Below are positions 36,856 through 47,225 of a DNA stretch of 64,000 bases, piece after piece (the first letter of the stretch is position 1; every line of letters begins with the position of its first letter). The DNA is from Paragorgia papillata (taxonomy: Eukaryota > Cnidaria > Anthozoa > Scleralcyonacea > Coralliidae), in the NCBI GenBank assembly GCA_035771165.1, contig JAWNZC010000238.1:352001-416000 (forward strand), read 5' to 3'. The notes under the pieces are model-generated. The model was not told the origin of the DNA and made no database searches. It saw only the letters and a program-made list of their open reading frames with translations. The translations under genes and the position numbers were made by a program.

Positions 36856-37083
36856 GTCACAGTCATTTGCAACTCACTTTTCACCAAATCTTCGGAAGTT
36901 CGTTCCGAAGTTCGCAAGTTCGTTGGGAAGTTCAAAGTTTGTTTTGAACTACGCATTTGATTGGTTGATAGGAACCAAGCAACCAATCAGATGCAGAGTT
37001 CAAAACGAACTACGAACTTCCCAACGAACTTCCGAACGAACGTCCAAAGATTTGGGTGAAAAGTGAGTTGCAAATGACTGTAA
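36856..37083. mobile_element. Foldback element, 228 bp
   Basis: Arms cacagtcatttgcaactcac ... and inverse gtgagttgcaaatgactgt; interior repeats of aagttcgttc. It starts 83 bp upstream (in minus sense) of the SLCO copy A exon 36613-36773. Confidence 0.72.
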
Positions 37084-37657
37084 CACCCCCCTCTCCCCAT
37101 CTCTCCGATCTAGCCTATTCCCTGCCTCCTCCACAGGCCCTCGTTGCATCATGGACAGGTCACACACGCCGAATTTAGGGCCTGCAAGATCCTGTAAAAA
37201 ATTTGGCAAAACTTGGCATGGAATAAATTTGCATAATTAACTACCATTGTTAATAGCCATGACTATATCCGAAGATTTGAAGGCCATTGAAGACTTATGA
37301 CATACGAATCCTAGCTTTAAAATGAAGGAATTGTTGAAAAAAGCAATTACGGTTGAACTTTGTCAACTTTCGGCCGGAATAATCAACGAAAATGCACTTT
37401 AGTCTACCCAGAGACTCTTTGGTTTATACTTTTTCGGTTTCCACAACAACTGAAACTTGAATTACGCTACACTATAGCCTGCAATTTAACAAAATTAAAT
37501 ATCATTAACTCTTGGTCAGTTGACAGTTTTCGATAGCTAAATAAACCAAGAAACAATACGAAAAACCTGTACTTTCCTGACCGTCGAATTTGCTTAAACT
37601 GGGACGGTAACTCCATAAGTCAGGCCCTATGATTGGATGAAGCCAAAAATCTTTGAA

Positions 37658-37919
37658 TGTTAGTTTTTCTGAGTTTTGAGCTGAAATACTTAACGCTGAA
37701 TGTTGGGCTATATATGAAACTGAAGCTATTGAAAAATGCTATTTGGTATAGAAACGTACGGCGAACAAAATGGCAGTTGTTTTTATAGTTTTTAATTATT
37801 ACCCTTTTAGCTAAAGTCTTGAAGTTCTATACCAAATAGCATTTTTCAATAGCTTCAGTTTCATATATAGCCCAACGTTCAGCGTTAAGTATTTCTGCTC
37901 AAAACTCAGAAAAACTACA
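37658..37919. mobile_element. Foldback element, about 262 bp
   Basis: Arms of roughly 95 bp, for example tagtttttctgagttttgag and, inverted near 37910, ctcaaaactcagaaaaacta. Non-coding. 37920-38385 shows nothing recognisable. Confidence 0.72.
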
Positions 37920-38951
37920 AGAAGTTTCTTAGTGTTATTTCCCAGCGAAATATGGTCGAACATTTACTACATTTTAAAAAGTTTAAAATAACGAGGAAAC
38001 TTATACTATACATCAAATTGAAGCCAATGCTATTTCTAAAAACATATACGTATAAAACAATGTATTTCAATCCGTTGTTTTGGAGTAATTTGTTATCGTC
38101 CCAAACAAAATATACGGCAGGATGAAAATTAAGTAACTTGAAGCACGGGAGCTACCTGCAAAGGGGCTGGCACTGGCTTCAAAATCCCCCCCTGAGTTAT
38201 CGTTCCAGTCTTCTTATAGTTCAATGGGCAGGCCTGTTCCCCAGACCACACGCCCCGTGTGGGTAACTATGGACCACAGACACACCCGACCTGTGCTTCT
38301 CAATAAGATATACAATTATTCTATTTAAACGTATCCGCCATTTTAGTTTGGATCATACCATTTCACTGCCTCGCTTCATTTCTACCTCGCACCCAGCGTG
38401 ACACGGTGAGAAATATGTCGTTTGATCTTCCTTTGTGCAAATTGGAACATAGTTGTTTTGTTTGCAACTGCAATTTTGAGCTGTGCTACAGACATCAAGT
38501 GAGCCATAGAATGTTCTGAAAAAACAAAATTAATGCAATAGAAAGTATAGACGAATTGAACGATCGTGCGCACGCATCGTTTTGGCGGGCGACGTGCATT
38601 ATTATTGCGGGCCACATGCATAAAAACGTGGCGCAAATAATTGGTGTTAACATTTTTTTTAAGTGCTTATGAAACAAAAATTAAGTCTTATTTGTAGATC
38701 TTCAAGTGATCATTATATTTGATAATAGCAAAGATATATAACTTTTTTCGATAACTCATTATGCACGTGTGACGTCAAAATGTTTAATTTGCATATCAAA
38801 CAAACTGAAGTATCTCAACAACGAAGCAAGGAAACGAAAAACTGCAAAAGATGTTACTCTATCATTTTAAGTGTTCTTTCAAATAAGACAGTTTAGTTTT
38901 GGTCACACATAGCTCGCAAAAATGATGCGCGCGCAACATCGTGCAACTGAC

Positions 38952-39190
38952 TTAAGGCCTGGCCAAATGCTTTCAACATTTCATGCAACATCGTTCAACA
39001 TTATTGAATTCAACCGTGATTCAACATGTTGAAAGCGTTTGGCCACCCTGTTGAATGATGTTGAACGTTGTTGAATGGTGTTGAATGATGTTGAACGAAA
39101 TTTGAACATGTTCAAATTTTCGTTCAACATGCGTTCAACAATGTTGAACGATGTTGCATGAAATGTTGAAAGCGTTTGGCCAGGCCTTTA
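38952..39190. mobile_element. Foldback element, ggcctggccaaacgctttc family, copy 2
   Basis: Same ends as 34005-34389 and same internal gttgaac motifs, but only about 239 bp long. 38655-38910, just before it, is a partial relative of the 14460-15375 aaattaagtct...aataagacag repeats. Confidence 0.75.
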
Positions 39191-39656
39191 TATAACGGTC
39201 CATTCACAAAATATGTGACGCTTGAGGGTTTTCAAGCTGCTTGTCGAAGCATCACATAAAGTCGCAAGAGGGTGGGGCACAATGAGCCAGCTCTATAGTT
39301 ATATAACTAGAGTGATATCTGCTGGTCATTGACCGGGCAAAGATTGAAGTCAAACATGGCGGACATGTAGACCTGAAGTACGTATAGTTCCAGTCTCCTT
39401 CGGGATCTTTTGACCAGATCGCACCGCATAGTAGATTAAGACAATACGTAGCCAGGACGGGACAAGTAAGCGGGACGGGACATTTCATCCCGAGTTTATA
39501 TGAGAATGTTTTCAGGCGGGACAATAGGCCGTACCCACTATGACGTCAGTGGACAAAAAGCGCGCGAAGTAGTCTGGTCTTGGTAGTTAAATTAGCCGTG
39601 TGAACGGGGTCTTAACCCTAATAGAAGCCCCAACCCTAATCAATAACGAGTTTGCC

Positions 39657-40133
39657 GACTACACGCGTAAAAACGCACAACTTGTTCACGGTTGTCAACA
39701 GGCGTGAACAATGTTGTGCTGCTCGCCGTGAACAATGTTGTGCTGCTCGCCGTGAACAAGTTGTTCACTTATGGTTCGAACAACTTGTTCACGGATAAAT
39801 CAACAGTCATGAACAAGTTGTTCCAACAGTACATTTTTATAGCCAACAACGTTGTTCGCACATGATACAACATGTTGTAACAGCATGACGAAATAACAAC
39901 GATGAACAACAATGTTACAACAACTGTGAACATGACTGGTGTATCAACACGTTCTTCGGTTGTTACAACATGCGTGAACAACGGTTGTTGTTTCATCAAG
40001 CTGTAACAACTTGTTGAAACAATGATGAACAATGTTGTTCATTTATCAATGTTGTTCACATATGTCAACAAGTTGTTACAGCATTGTTCAGGCAACAATG
40101 CTGTAACAACTTGAGAGATTTTTACGCGTGTAG
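39657..40133. mobile_element. Foldback element with ctacacgcgtaaaaa ends
   Basis: Ends ctacacgcgtaaaaacg and inverse tttttacgcgtgtag. Interior rich in ttgttcac and tgttgtaac repeats. It ends 37 bp from the SLCO copy A exon at 40170. Confidence 0.72.
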
Positions 40134-40916
40134 CTTTATACGCGATCAATCGGATCCGATCCCGGTTACCTGTTAAAATATGACGTTGTCACTCCTGCCA
40201 AATCCTTGTTTGGACAATGAACTAAAAAAATTAAACTAGGAAACAAGACTAAAAAGGAAATAACACTACAAGCTTTGATGCACTGACCACACGTCCACTG
40301 GAACCTACGAATTAGGTAACCTCCCAGAAGCATTCCGATAATTCCTCCTGGTATAATCACAATTCCAGAAAAGAAACTTGCATCGCTGGACCTCAGTTGA
40401 AATTGCGACTCTAAGAATTTTGGAAAGAATATCGATGCCCCCGATACTGCAAGCCCTTGACTTGCTCCAGCTATGGTTGCGAAGAGAAAGATTTTGTTGG
40501 TTAAGAGACGTTTTAATGCAGGCAAGAGCTCTTTGGTCGTGTGAGGTTTTTCTTCATCAGGAACTAAGTCTTCTGCGTTCATGTTTTCGTCGCTTAAAGT
40601 TCGAGGTATCTCTCTTGGGAAACCAAGAAGCGGTATGCTGGCTAATATAGCACAGATTCCTGCAAAGACGTAACCCAACCACCATGCACCAATCCAGTTC
40701 TTGTCATCTTGTTCCAACTTTATATCATCTGGCTGTTCCAATAAAGAAGAATACAGAAAGAAATTTTAACACCAAACCCTACCTGGTACTCCCCCTCTCC
40801 GAAGTCACGGCTGAACTCGTGAGCTTGTCGATTTGCACCAATCACAAACGTGCATGCACATTTTCAGGAGGCATATATTATTGGGATTATTGCATGAATT
40901 ACCCCGTTAGTTCAAA

Positions 40917-41190
40917 ATGGCGATCAATAGAGTACTGGTGAGTGAGGCATGCGATGGCATTTTAGAAACGTTCAAGATTGATTGTTTAAAAGATTTACAA
41001 CGGGAAGCTCTAGAGAAATTGGTTAGTGAGCAAGTTGTTCTCGTCATTCAGGCTACAGGATCAGGGAAATCACTTATATTTCAGTCAGCTTCTATGGTTT
41101 TTGATATCGGGAAATTAATTTATGCAAAACGTCACAGACATGCTCTGTGGCTCACGTGTCCAGCCGTCTCTTTTAGGGGAGGTATGTATA
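40917..41190 (+). pseudogene. RecQ-like helicase N-terminal fragment
   Basis: Opens MAINRVLVSEACDG and continues through IDCLKDLQREALEKLV (Q-motif region) to VLVIQATGSGKSLIFQ (Walker A) and about 25 further codons. The frame then runs into the ttcaccacatcacacc repeat array. Helicase motifs II-VI are missing. It is antisense within SLCO copy A intron 1, so it is a broken copy of an element-borne or cellular RecQ-like helicase. Confidence 0.75.
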
Positions 41191-41269
41191 CCGTGGCCCA
41201 CCATGTACACGCCGCCACCTCGCATCACTACACCCGGGCATACCACACTGTGCTGCGTCAAATTACACT

Positions 41270-42325
41270 ACGCTACTTTATGTCACTGCATCACATCACA
41301 CTTCAATGTATCACACCACACTTTACCACACCATTCGTTACGCGTTACACCGTCACTTTATCACACCACACTATCACACCACACATCACCCATGTATACT
41401 TCACCAATCTATGCTATTTCATACACGTCACACCTCACAACGCCATGTCTCATCGCACACTTTACCACATCACACCACACTTTACCACATCACACCACAC
41501 TTTACCACATCACACCACACGTTACCACATCACACCACATTTCATCACACCACACTTCACCATATCATACCACACTTTATCACATCACACCACACTTCAC
41601 CACATCACACTTCACCACATCACACCACACTTCACCACATCACACCACACTTTACCAAATCACATCACACTTCACCATATCACACATCACCACATCACAC
41701 CACTCTTCACCACATCACACCACACTTCACCACATCACACCACACTTTACCAAATCACACCACACTTTACCACATCACACCTATACTGTATCACACCACA
41801 CTTCATTATATCACCCACACTTTATATCACACCATACTTTACCGCATCACACCTACACTATATCGCACCATACTTCACCACACCACACCTACACTATATC
41901 GCACCATACTTTACCATACCACACCTACACTGTATTACACCATACTTCACCACACCACACCTACACTATATCGCACCATACTTCACCATACCACACCTAC
42001 ACTATATCGCACCATACTTCACCACACCACACCTACACTATATCGCACCATACTTCACCACACCACACCTACACTATATCACACCATACTTCACCATACC
42101 ACACCTACACTATATCGCACCATACTTCACCACACCACACCTACACTGTATTACACCATACTTCACCATACCACACCTACACTATATCGCACCATACCAC
42201 ACCTACACTATATCGCACCATACTTCACTATACCACACCTACACTATATCGCACCATACTTCACCATACCACACCTACACTATATCGCACCATACTTCAC
42301 CACACCACCTCACACATTACTACAT
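41270..42325. repeat. ACC/CAC-rich minisatellite, about 1 kb
   Basis: Tandem cacaccacacttcaccacat units pass into a 31-32-bp ttcaccacaccacacctaca... form with tatatcgcaccatac. It follows the RecQ fragment in SLCO copy A intron 1. All three plus frames are open for 350-530 codons as HHTSP/YTISHHT repeats; I regard none as a protein. Confidence 0.9.
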
Positions 42326-42880
42326 CACACTTTGGCAAACAGGTCTAGGCCGACCTTACCAGCGTAATATCGACGTAAATAGTGAGAAAATATCCGCCAA
42401 GGAGGAAACCAATTCCGGGACCAAGTGTCGATACGGCATAAAAGACCCCCAAGTAAACACCGGAATTATTGCGCAAGACATTTTCATCTATATAGGCTGC
42501 GCCTAAATTATATATTGGAGAGCCAGCGGCGCCGATCAGAACTTGCCCAAAAATAAAAACAAACAAATGATACCAATCCGAACTCCTGCAGTTTAATTGG
42601 CTGGTATCTGTGATGTTGCGCAACGTTTTATTCAGTTGACAAAGGTCACTGGTTTGGGCCACAACCGGTTCATATTCGCCGACCATGAGTTGAGGTGAAG
42701 CGAAGACCAAACAACCGAGACCGAACCCAAGCGAGCCGAGACCAAGCCATTTTGATTTATGGCGATGGCCGTAGTAGCTAACCACGAGAATTAGGAGCGT
42801 GCCTCCCATTTCATAGCAAGCAAAGATAAACCCAACTTGACTACTCCGCAAGAAATATCTCTTTTCAATCGAGGTAATGA

Positions 42881-42889
42881 TCGCCCCGG
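42881..42889. repeat. Target site duplication, left copy
   Basis: tcgccccgg, against ccaccccgg at 53191-53199 (7 of 9 match), flanking the 10.3 kb element. 9 bp is the usual Mutator-class duplication size. Confidence 0.65.
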
Positions 42890-42976
42890 GCGAATTTTTT
42901 TTTTGAGCCAGGTTCATTGCGCATTCAATTGTGCGCAAGGAAATGACGTGCTTGCGCGTTCTGTGAAGACTGGTGC
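42890..42976 (+). repeat. Left terminal inverted repeat of the MULE
   Basis: Starts gcgaatttttttttt gagcc and runs through ttcattgcgcattcaatt to ctggtgc. Read on the minus strand it contains an ATG at 42917 in frame with the downstream SLCO exon. Confidence 0.9.
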
Positions 42977-43539
42977 CTAGCAGAGTGACGCGTCTCGAAA
43001 TGGCGGAATGGCCGCCGAATGGCGGAATTGTTTCTCAGCATTCGGGTTTCTCAGTTATCTGTTTCGCTTTGACACTGAACGCTAGAAAGTAGCATTGTGT
43101 TGACAGAAAGAGACGCAAAACTGTGGAAAGCAGAGGTAAGATACCTTTTCATTGCTTTATATGAAGAAACCGCTATGACGTTTAATCTGTTTTAAATTAT
43201 ATTATAAATAGTAAAATAGATGTAGTGTGATTACTGTGATAAGCTTTTATAATTGTATATTGCCTTTGATAAAAAGTATACAATGTAGTCCAATACATAA
43301 GCAAATTGTCTATCGAGCATTTGTCAAAGGACAAGAACATTGAACCAGAAAAGTTAAGAGATATAAGTAAAACAAATACAATACAGTATTTAGACACATG
43401 TCACACATCACTACACTTCACACAAATTGGAACCCAGTCTCTGCATCACAAAATTATTGTTAGCAACCTTAAGTTTTAATATAATTAATTGACAAAGAAT
43501 ATGCTCAAATGTAATGTTTAAGTTACAAAGTCCTAATTG

Positions 43540-46500
43540 TTACCATTTCCCAGCATTTTGTTGTGGTACACATGCATTCTTACTTAAAGAATGTTTGCGT
43601 TTTTTTGTGGATTTTTTTCTGTCTTTCATAATATAACGGTCCGACATGTCCCTTGATTTGATTCGTGTTATAGAAGTTGGTCTTCCCTGACTTGCTTTTC
43701 GCATGCCACGAGTTGTTGAAACCTTCCGTCGACCTGCAGCTGTAGCTTGAACCTTGATTCTTTTGCCATACCTTTGTTTTATTCCATACGATTTTGATAT
43801 GCTATTGCCTAAAATATTTCCGAAATTATGGAAGGCTGCTGCCAATTTATTATTTGGGTTCATTCCACTGGTTTTGTCCACCATAGTCAGATACCGATTG
43901 CAGAATTTTTTTATGCCACCATTAAGATTGTTATCATTTTCCATAATTCGTTCATTTATGTCGTCAAATACTCTTTTTAGATTTTCTGTTACTTCATTGT
44001 TAAAATTATGTTCAATAATTGTATTAGTTTGTGATGTGGCGATGTTTTGGTGTTGTAATGGGGGTTCACCTTCTTCTACCGACAGAAAAGAACTTTCTGC
44101 ACTATGAGAACCTTCTTTCTCATCTTTCTGGTGAAGACTGGCATAAAAATCAGTTTGTTTGGCATTTTTGCCCAAAGCAACTGTGGCAAATTTTTGTCTT
44201 CCAGAGGCATCCAAGGAAGTAATAAAACTTAAACATGGGATCTTGTACTTTAAAACCACAGCTGCCTGATGCTTGCATGGCCTTCCAGTACATCCAACAG
44301 GGCATTCACATGTTCCAATAGTAACATCAACTAGGTACAATTTGGTTGAAAGAGAACCACTTCTGACCTTAAAAATATTTTGGGATTCAGTTGGTTGAAC
44401 ATAACTTAAGTCAACATTTCCGCATGAAAGTTTTTTATAACGTTTTGCAATGAAATGACCATATCTGTTGTGGGAAATTGACAGAAGCCTGTTCTTATAG
44501 TAGGATTCAAGTGCAATTATGATGAAGTCGAACACTTGTACTGTGTTGTAAGCCTTGACCCTGTCAAACACGATTTCCTTTAATATTCGAATTCCACTCT
44601 CTGCATAATTTTGAGTATGATTTCCCCTAGTCATCAAGTTTTGCCGGTAAGCTAAAGACCATTCTTTCTTTCTCTTCATATGGGTTGTTATTCGTGATGT
44701 AAATTGCTTGTATTTTTTTGCTGTTTTGTTGTTCAGCAAAATTTGATATCTTTCTGATAATTGATGCCCATTCTTTGCAAAAACCAAGTCCTTTACTAGT
44801 TTTAGTAGTGGGTACCTGTCACATTTGTTAATAGAATTTTTGCTATCCCAGAGCCATGTCCACTGTGCTTGTAAGAAATGAAAAATACAAAGCAAAAGCA
44901 CAGGAGTTGTCCAAACATTATGAAGGGCTGCCCTTTCAGCAGCACTATCGTCAGTCAAGAAAATATTTGGCCCGTTCTTGCCATTGCCATAGAAAGCATG
45001 GTCAGGAATGACATCTTTTAGTGTTTCCATGGCTGCTGTAATTGTTTCTTCACTTTCTCCTGATGTCAAAACCACTCCCAAAGGTAAACCTCCTGCTGCA
45101 GTACCTGTTGATAGCATGAAAAGGGGATTGTTATGTCTTTCCAGATTAGACGTAGCATCACAGAATGCCATTTCACCACTCTGTTTAATGTATTTGTGCA
45201 CTCTGGACATTAGTGGTGTGCAGATAGCTAGGATAAAGGGCTGTATGGTCTTTTTATTATTTGAAGATGAAGAGTTGCAGTCATATATCTGAAGCTTAGC
45301 ACAACCTCCCTCATCTTTATATTCACTGTTGTATTTATCTACTCTGTTTTGAAGCTCTTCAAACATTCCAAGTCCACGACTAGCACCATGCTCGTCATGT
45401 CTCCATTTTTCGTGCAGTCTATATAGAAATCCCATATCAGGATTGTACTTTCTGTCCGCTGCAAGTGTTTCATAGTCTAAGGAATCCTCATTTGCCCTAA
45501 GCTCCAGTTTCTCTTCAATAATTCGTTTTACTGAGCTGGGATTGTGTCCCTCCTTGAAGTAATTTATTGCCAATGTTGTTGAGTCAGTTGCCGGGTCCCT
45601 GAAACTTAAGGCTGCTGCAGAAGCTGTTGGATGGTTGTGATCGTATATGACATTAAGTTTGCATGGGTGTGTTGCAACTTCAGGATTTTTGTGTAGTGCT
45701 GTTTTTGTTTTTGCTAGTATTGTCAAATAAAGTTTTGCAGGACACCCTGTATCTTTGTGGCGTCGTGGCAGATCTTTGAGTGTAGAGGCTGGTATATTTT
45801 TATGTCTGGCATATCCTGTGTTATGTTGGCAGCGTGACGTAAAACGGTAAAGTACTCGTTCTCCGACTACCTTTCGTTTTCTTTCTTGACGAAGAGTTGT
45901 TTTGGAATGTTCTTCAAATTGATGTACCCAATCAACAGCATCTTTTTCAGTTTCAATGTTAATGTATGCTGAAAAAGTAAAATTTAGTTTTGGAGCCCCA
46001 AGAAATGTGTGTGTTGGCAAATTTTGAAATTCAGTTATCCTGTAGCTATAATTTGGTGGGAAAAGACATTGTGCTTCACTAGGCATACACATCAAACCAT
46101 TTTGGTTGGTGCTACAGTTCAGTTCGAGACTAGGTGGTGAATCTCCAGGAGAATCAGACTCTTTAGCTGTAGTACTACTACTTGGTGGTGGTGAATCTCC
46201 AGGAGAATCAGACTCTTTAGCTGTGGTACTACTACTTGGTGGTGAATCTCCAGGAGAATCAGACTCTTTAGCTGTAGTACTACTACTTGGTGGTGAATCT
46301 CCAGGAGAATCAGACTCTTTAGCTGTAGTACTACTACTTGGTGGTGAATCTCCAGGAGAATCAGACTCTTTAGCTGTAGTACTACTACTTGGTGGTGAAT
46401 CTCCAGGAGAATCAGACTCTTTAGCTGTAGTACTACTACTTGGTGGTGGTGAATCTCCAGGAGAATCAGACTCTTTAGCTGTGGTACTTGGTGGTGAATT

Positions 46501-46584
46501 TCGAGGAGAATCAGACACTTTAGCTTGTAGTACTTGAGAGTCATCAGACTCACTTACTAGATCAGTTATACATCTGTTAATCAA
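43540..46584 (-). CDS. MULE transposase with FAR1-like zinc finger and SWIM finger
   Basis: A single open frame of about 1014 codons, probably the large last exon. The nominal first codon is TTG; gacttgattaacag just before 46575 looks like a splice acceptor, so an upstream exon is likely and the start is unresolved. From the N-terminus: about seven copies of a 17-residue repeat (AKESDSPGDSPPSSSTT) at residues 30-150; a FAR1/WRKY-GCM1-like finger with GCPAKLYLTI ... VIYDHNHP (about 285-330); the MULE catalytic core with FCDATSN (first Asp, about 475), LTDDSAAERAAL (second Asp, about 545), CIFHFLQAQWTWLW (C-x2-H, about 565) and NYAESGIRILKE (Glu, about 658); a SWIM finger CECPVGCTGRPCKH (about 758-771); and a lysine/arginine-rich tail. 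The acidic residues needed for transposition are present, so it could be active. Its neighbour is the protease gene, 640 bp upstream on the same strand. Confidence 0.9.
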   Translation of the reverse strand: MINRCITDLVSESDDSQVLQAKVSDSPRNSPPSTTAKESDSPGDSPPPSSSTTAKESDSPGDSPPSSSTTAKESDSPGDSPPSSSTTAKESDSPGDSPPSSSTTAKESDSPGDSPPSSSTTAKESDSPGDSPPPSSSTTAKESDSPGDSPPSLELNCSTNQNGLMCMPSEAQCLFPPNYSYRITEFQNLPTHTFLGAPKLNFTFSAYINIETEKDAVDWVHQFEEHSKTTLRQERKRKVVGERVLYRFTSRCQHNTGYARHKNIPASTLKDLPRRHKDTGCPAKLYLTILAKTKTALHKNPEVATHPCKLNVIYDHNHPTASAAALSFRDPATDSTTLAINYFKEGHNPSSVKRIIEEKLELRANEDSLDYETLAADRKYNPDMGFLYRLHEKWRHDEHGASRGLGMFEELQNRVDKYNSEYKDEGGCAKLQIYDCNSSSSNNKKTIQPFILAICTPLMSRVHKYIKQSGEMAFCDATSNLERHNNPLFMLSTGTAAGGLPLGVVLTSGESEETITAAMETLKDVIPDHAFYGNGKNGPNIFLTDDSAAERAALHNVWTTPVLLLCIFHFLQAQWTWLWDSKNSINKCDRYPLLKLVKDLVFAKNGHQLSERYQILLNNKTAKKYKQFTSRITTHMKRKKEWSLAYRQNLMTRGNHTQNYAESGIRILKEIVFDRVKAYNTVQVFDFIIIALESYYKNRLLSISHNRYGHFIAKRYKKLSCGNVDLSYVQPTESQNIFKVRSGSLSTKLYLVDVTIGTCECPVGCTGRPCKHQAAVVLKYKIPCLSFITSLDASGRQKFATVALGKNAKQTDFYASLHQKDEKEGSHSAESSFLSVEEGEPPLQHQNIATSQTNTIIEHNFNNEVTENLKRVFDDINERIMENDNNLNGGIKKFCNRYLTMVDKTSGMNPNNKLAAAFHNFGNILGNSISKSYGIKQRYGKRIKVQATAAGRRKVSTTRGMRKASQGRPTSITRIKSRDMSDRYIMKDRKKSTKKRKHSLSKNACVPQQNAGKW
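46130..46500. repeat. 51-bp coding minisatellite in the transposase gene
   Basis: About seven 51-bp units (gaatctccaggagaatcaga ... actacttggtggt), some with 3-bp or 9-bp length changes that keep frame. They encode the Ser/Pro/Asp-rich N-terminal repeats of the transposase. Confidence 0.92.
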
Positions 46585-46745
46585 GTCAAAAAAAGGTGAA
46601 GTACATTAATGCATAATTATATAATTATTATTTTTTTATTTGCATTTTTAAATGGTTAAAGTTGCCCAAAGGCCCTAAAATACTAGTCATGATTTATTAT
46701 ACTGTATCGTGGAATTCTGAAAGACATACAATGTAAACGTATTAA

Positions 46746-47169
46746 GATACCACCATTTGCGGCCGTTCAAGCGTTTTAATAGTGTTTAGCGAATAACTAG
46801 TTGTTTTCGAGTTTTGAAACAAACGTTGTCCAATGACAACTACAGTATACATTTGACAGATCAAATCAATAACGAATAGGGGGTGTAACTTTTCATTGTT
46901 ATTGCTTCCGTTTCAAGTTTGAACGTTGCATTGATATTTTCTCACGGGCCACGGCAAACATGGAATACAAAATAAATGTGTTCGGCAGGTAATATCGAAG
47001 TGAACAGACCCTTATCAGATGATCTGCGTTCGCTGATCATTCCAATTCTCACAATTAAGCCAAATGATTGATTTGATCTGTCAAACGTATAGTTGTCATT
47101 GGACAACGTTTGTCTCAAAACTTGAAAACAACTAGTTATTCACTAAATGCTTTAACGCAAATGGTAGTA
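46746..47169. mobile_element. Nested TTAA-flanked MITE inside the MULE
   Basis: Arms of about 110 bp (taccaccatttgcggc ... ttgacagatcaaatcaat and the inverse) with TTAA at both ends (46742-46745, 47170-47173). It fills most of the gap between the protease and transposase genes. TTAA targets are typical of piggyBac-type elements, but the ends do not show the usual CCY start. Confidence 0.7.
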
Positions 47170-47225
47170 TTAAGTTCAAGACATTAGAATTGCACACAAT
47201 TATTTTTCTTGTTTGTCCTTTTAGA

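Larger units (their letters stand above)
29488..42889 (-). pseudogene. SLCO: SLCO/OATP transporter copy A, 3' portion (five exons plus most of exon 1)
   Basis: Twelve-helix sodium-independent organic anion carrier of the plasma membrane. Coding blocks on the minus strand: exon 1 remainder 42889-42360, then 40732-40170, 38515-38386, 36773-36613, 30918-30730, 29662-29488 (TAA). All borders are GT-AG with matching phases. Seen: IITSIEKRYFLRSSQVGF; the OATP signature region [26 protein letters not shown]; the cysteine-rich Kazal-like extracellular loop ([20 protein letters not shown] ... CHAGC) with [23 protein letters not shown]; and last helix MICNVVSLLSFTMAWLVYK. The rest of exon 1 is on the far side of a 10.3 kb transposon at 53200-53386. 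Without the insertion exon 1 would be 717 nt and the protein 644 residues, normal for the family. All exons are open, so disruption looks recent. An empty allele may exist; hence pseudogene is provisional. Confidence 0.9.

Noticed and set aside
41122..42506. Open frames of 350-530 codons (HHTSP/YTISHHT type)
   Set aside because: They follow the ACC/CAC-rich minisatellite and all three frames are open; only the first 60-90 codons (RecQ-like) of the longest have real protein character.
46106..46553. 143-144-codon frames overlapping the transposase N-terminus
   Set aside because: Alternative-frame shadows of the 51-bp coding repeat; the 1014-codon frame carries the recognised domains.
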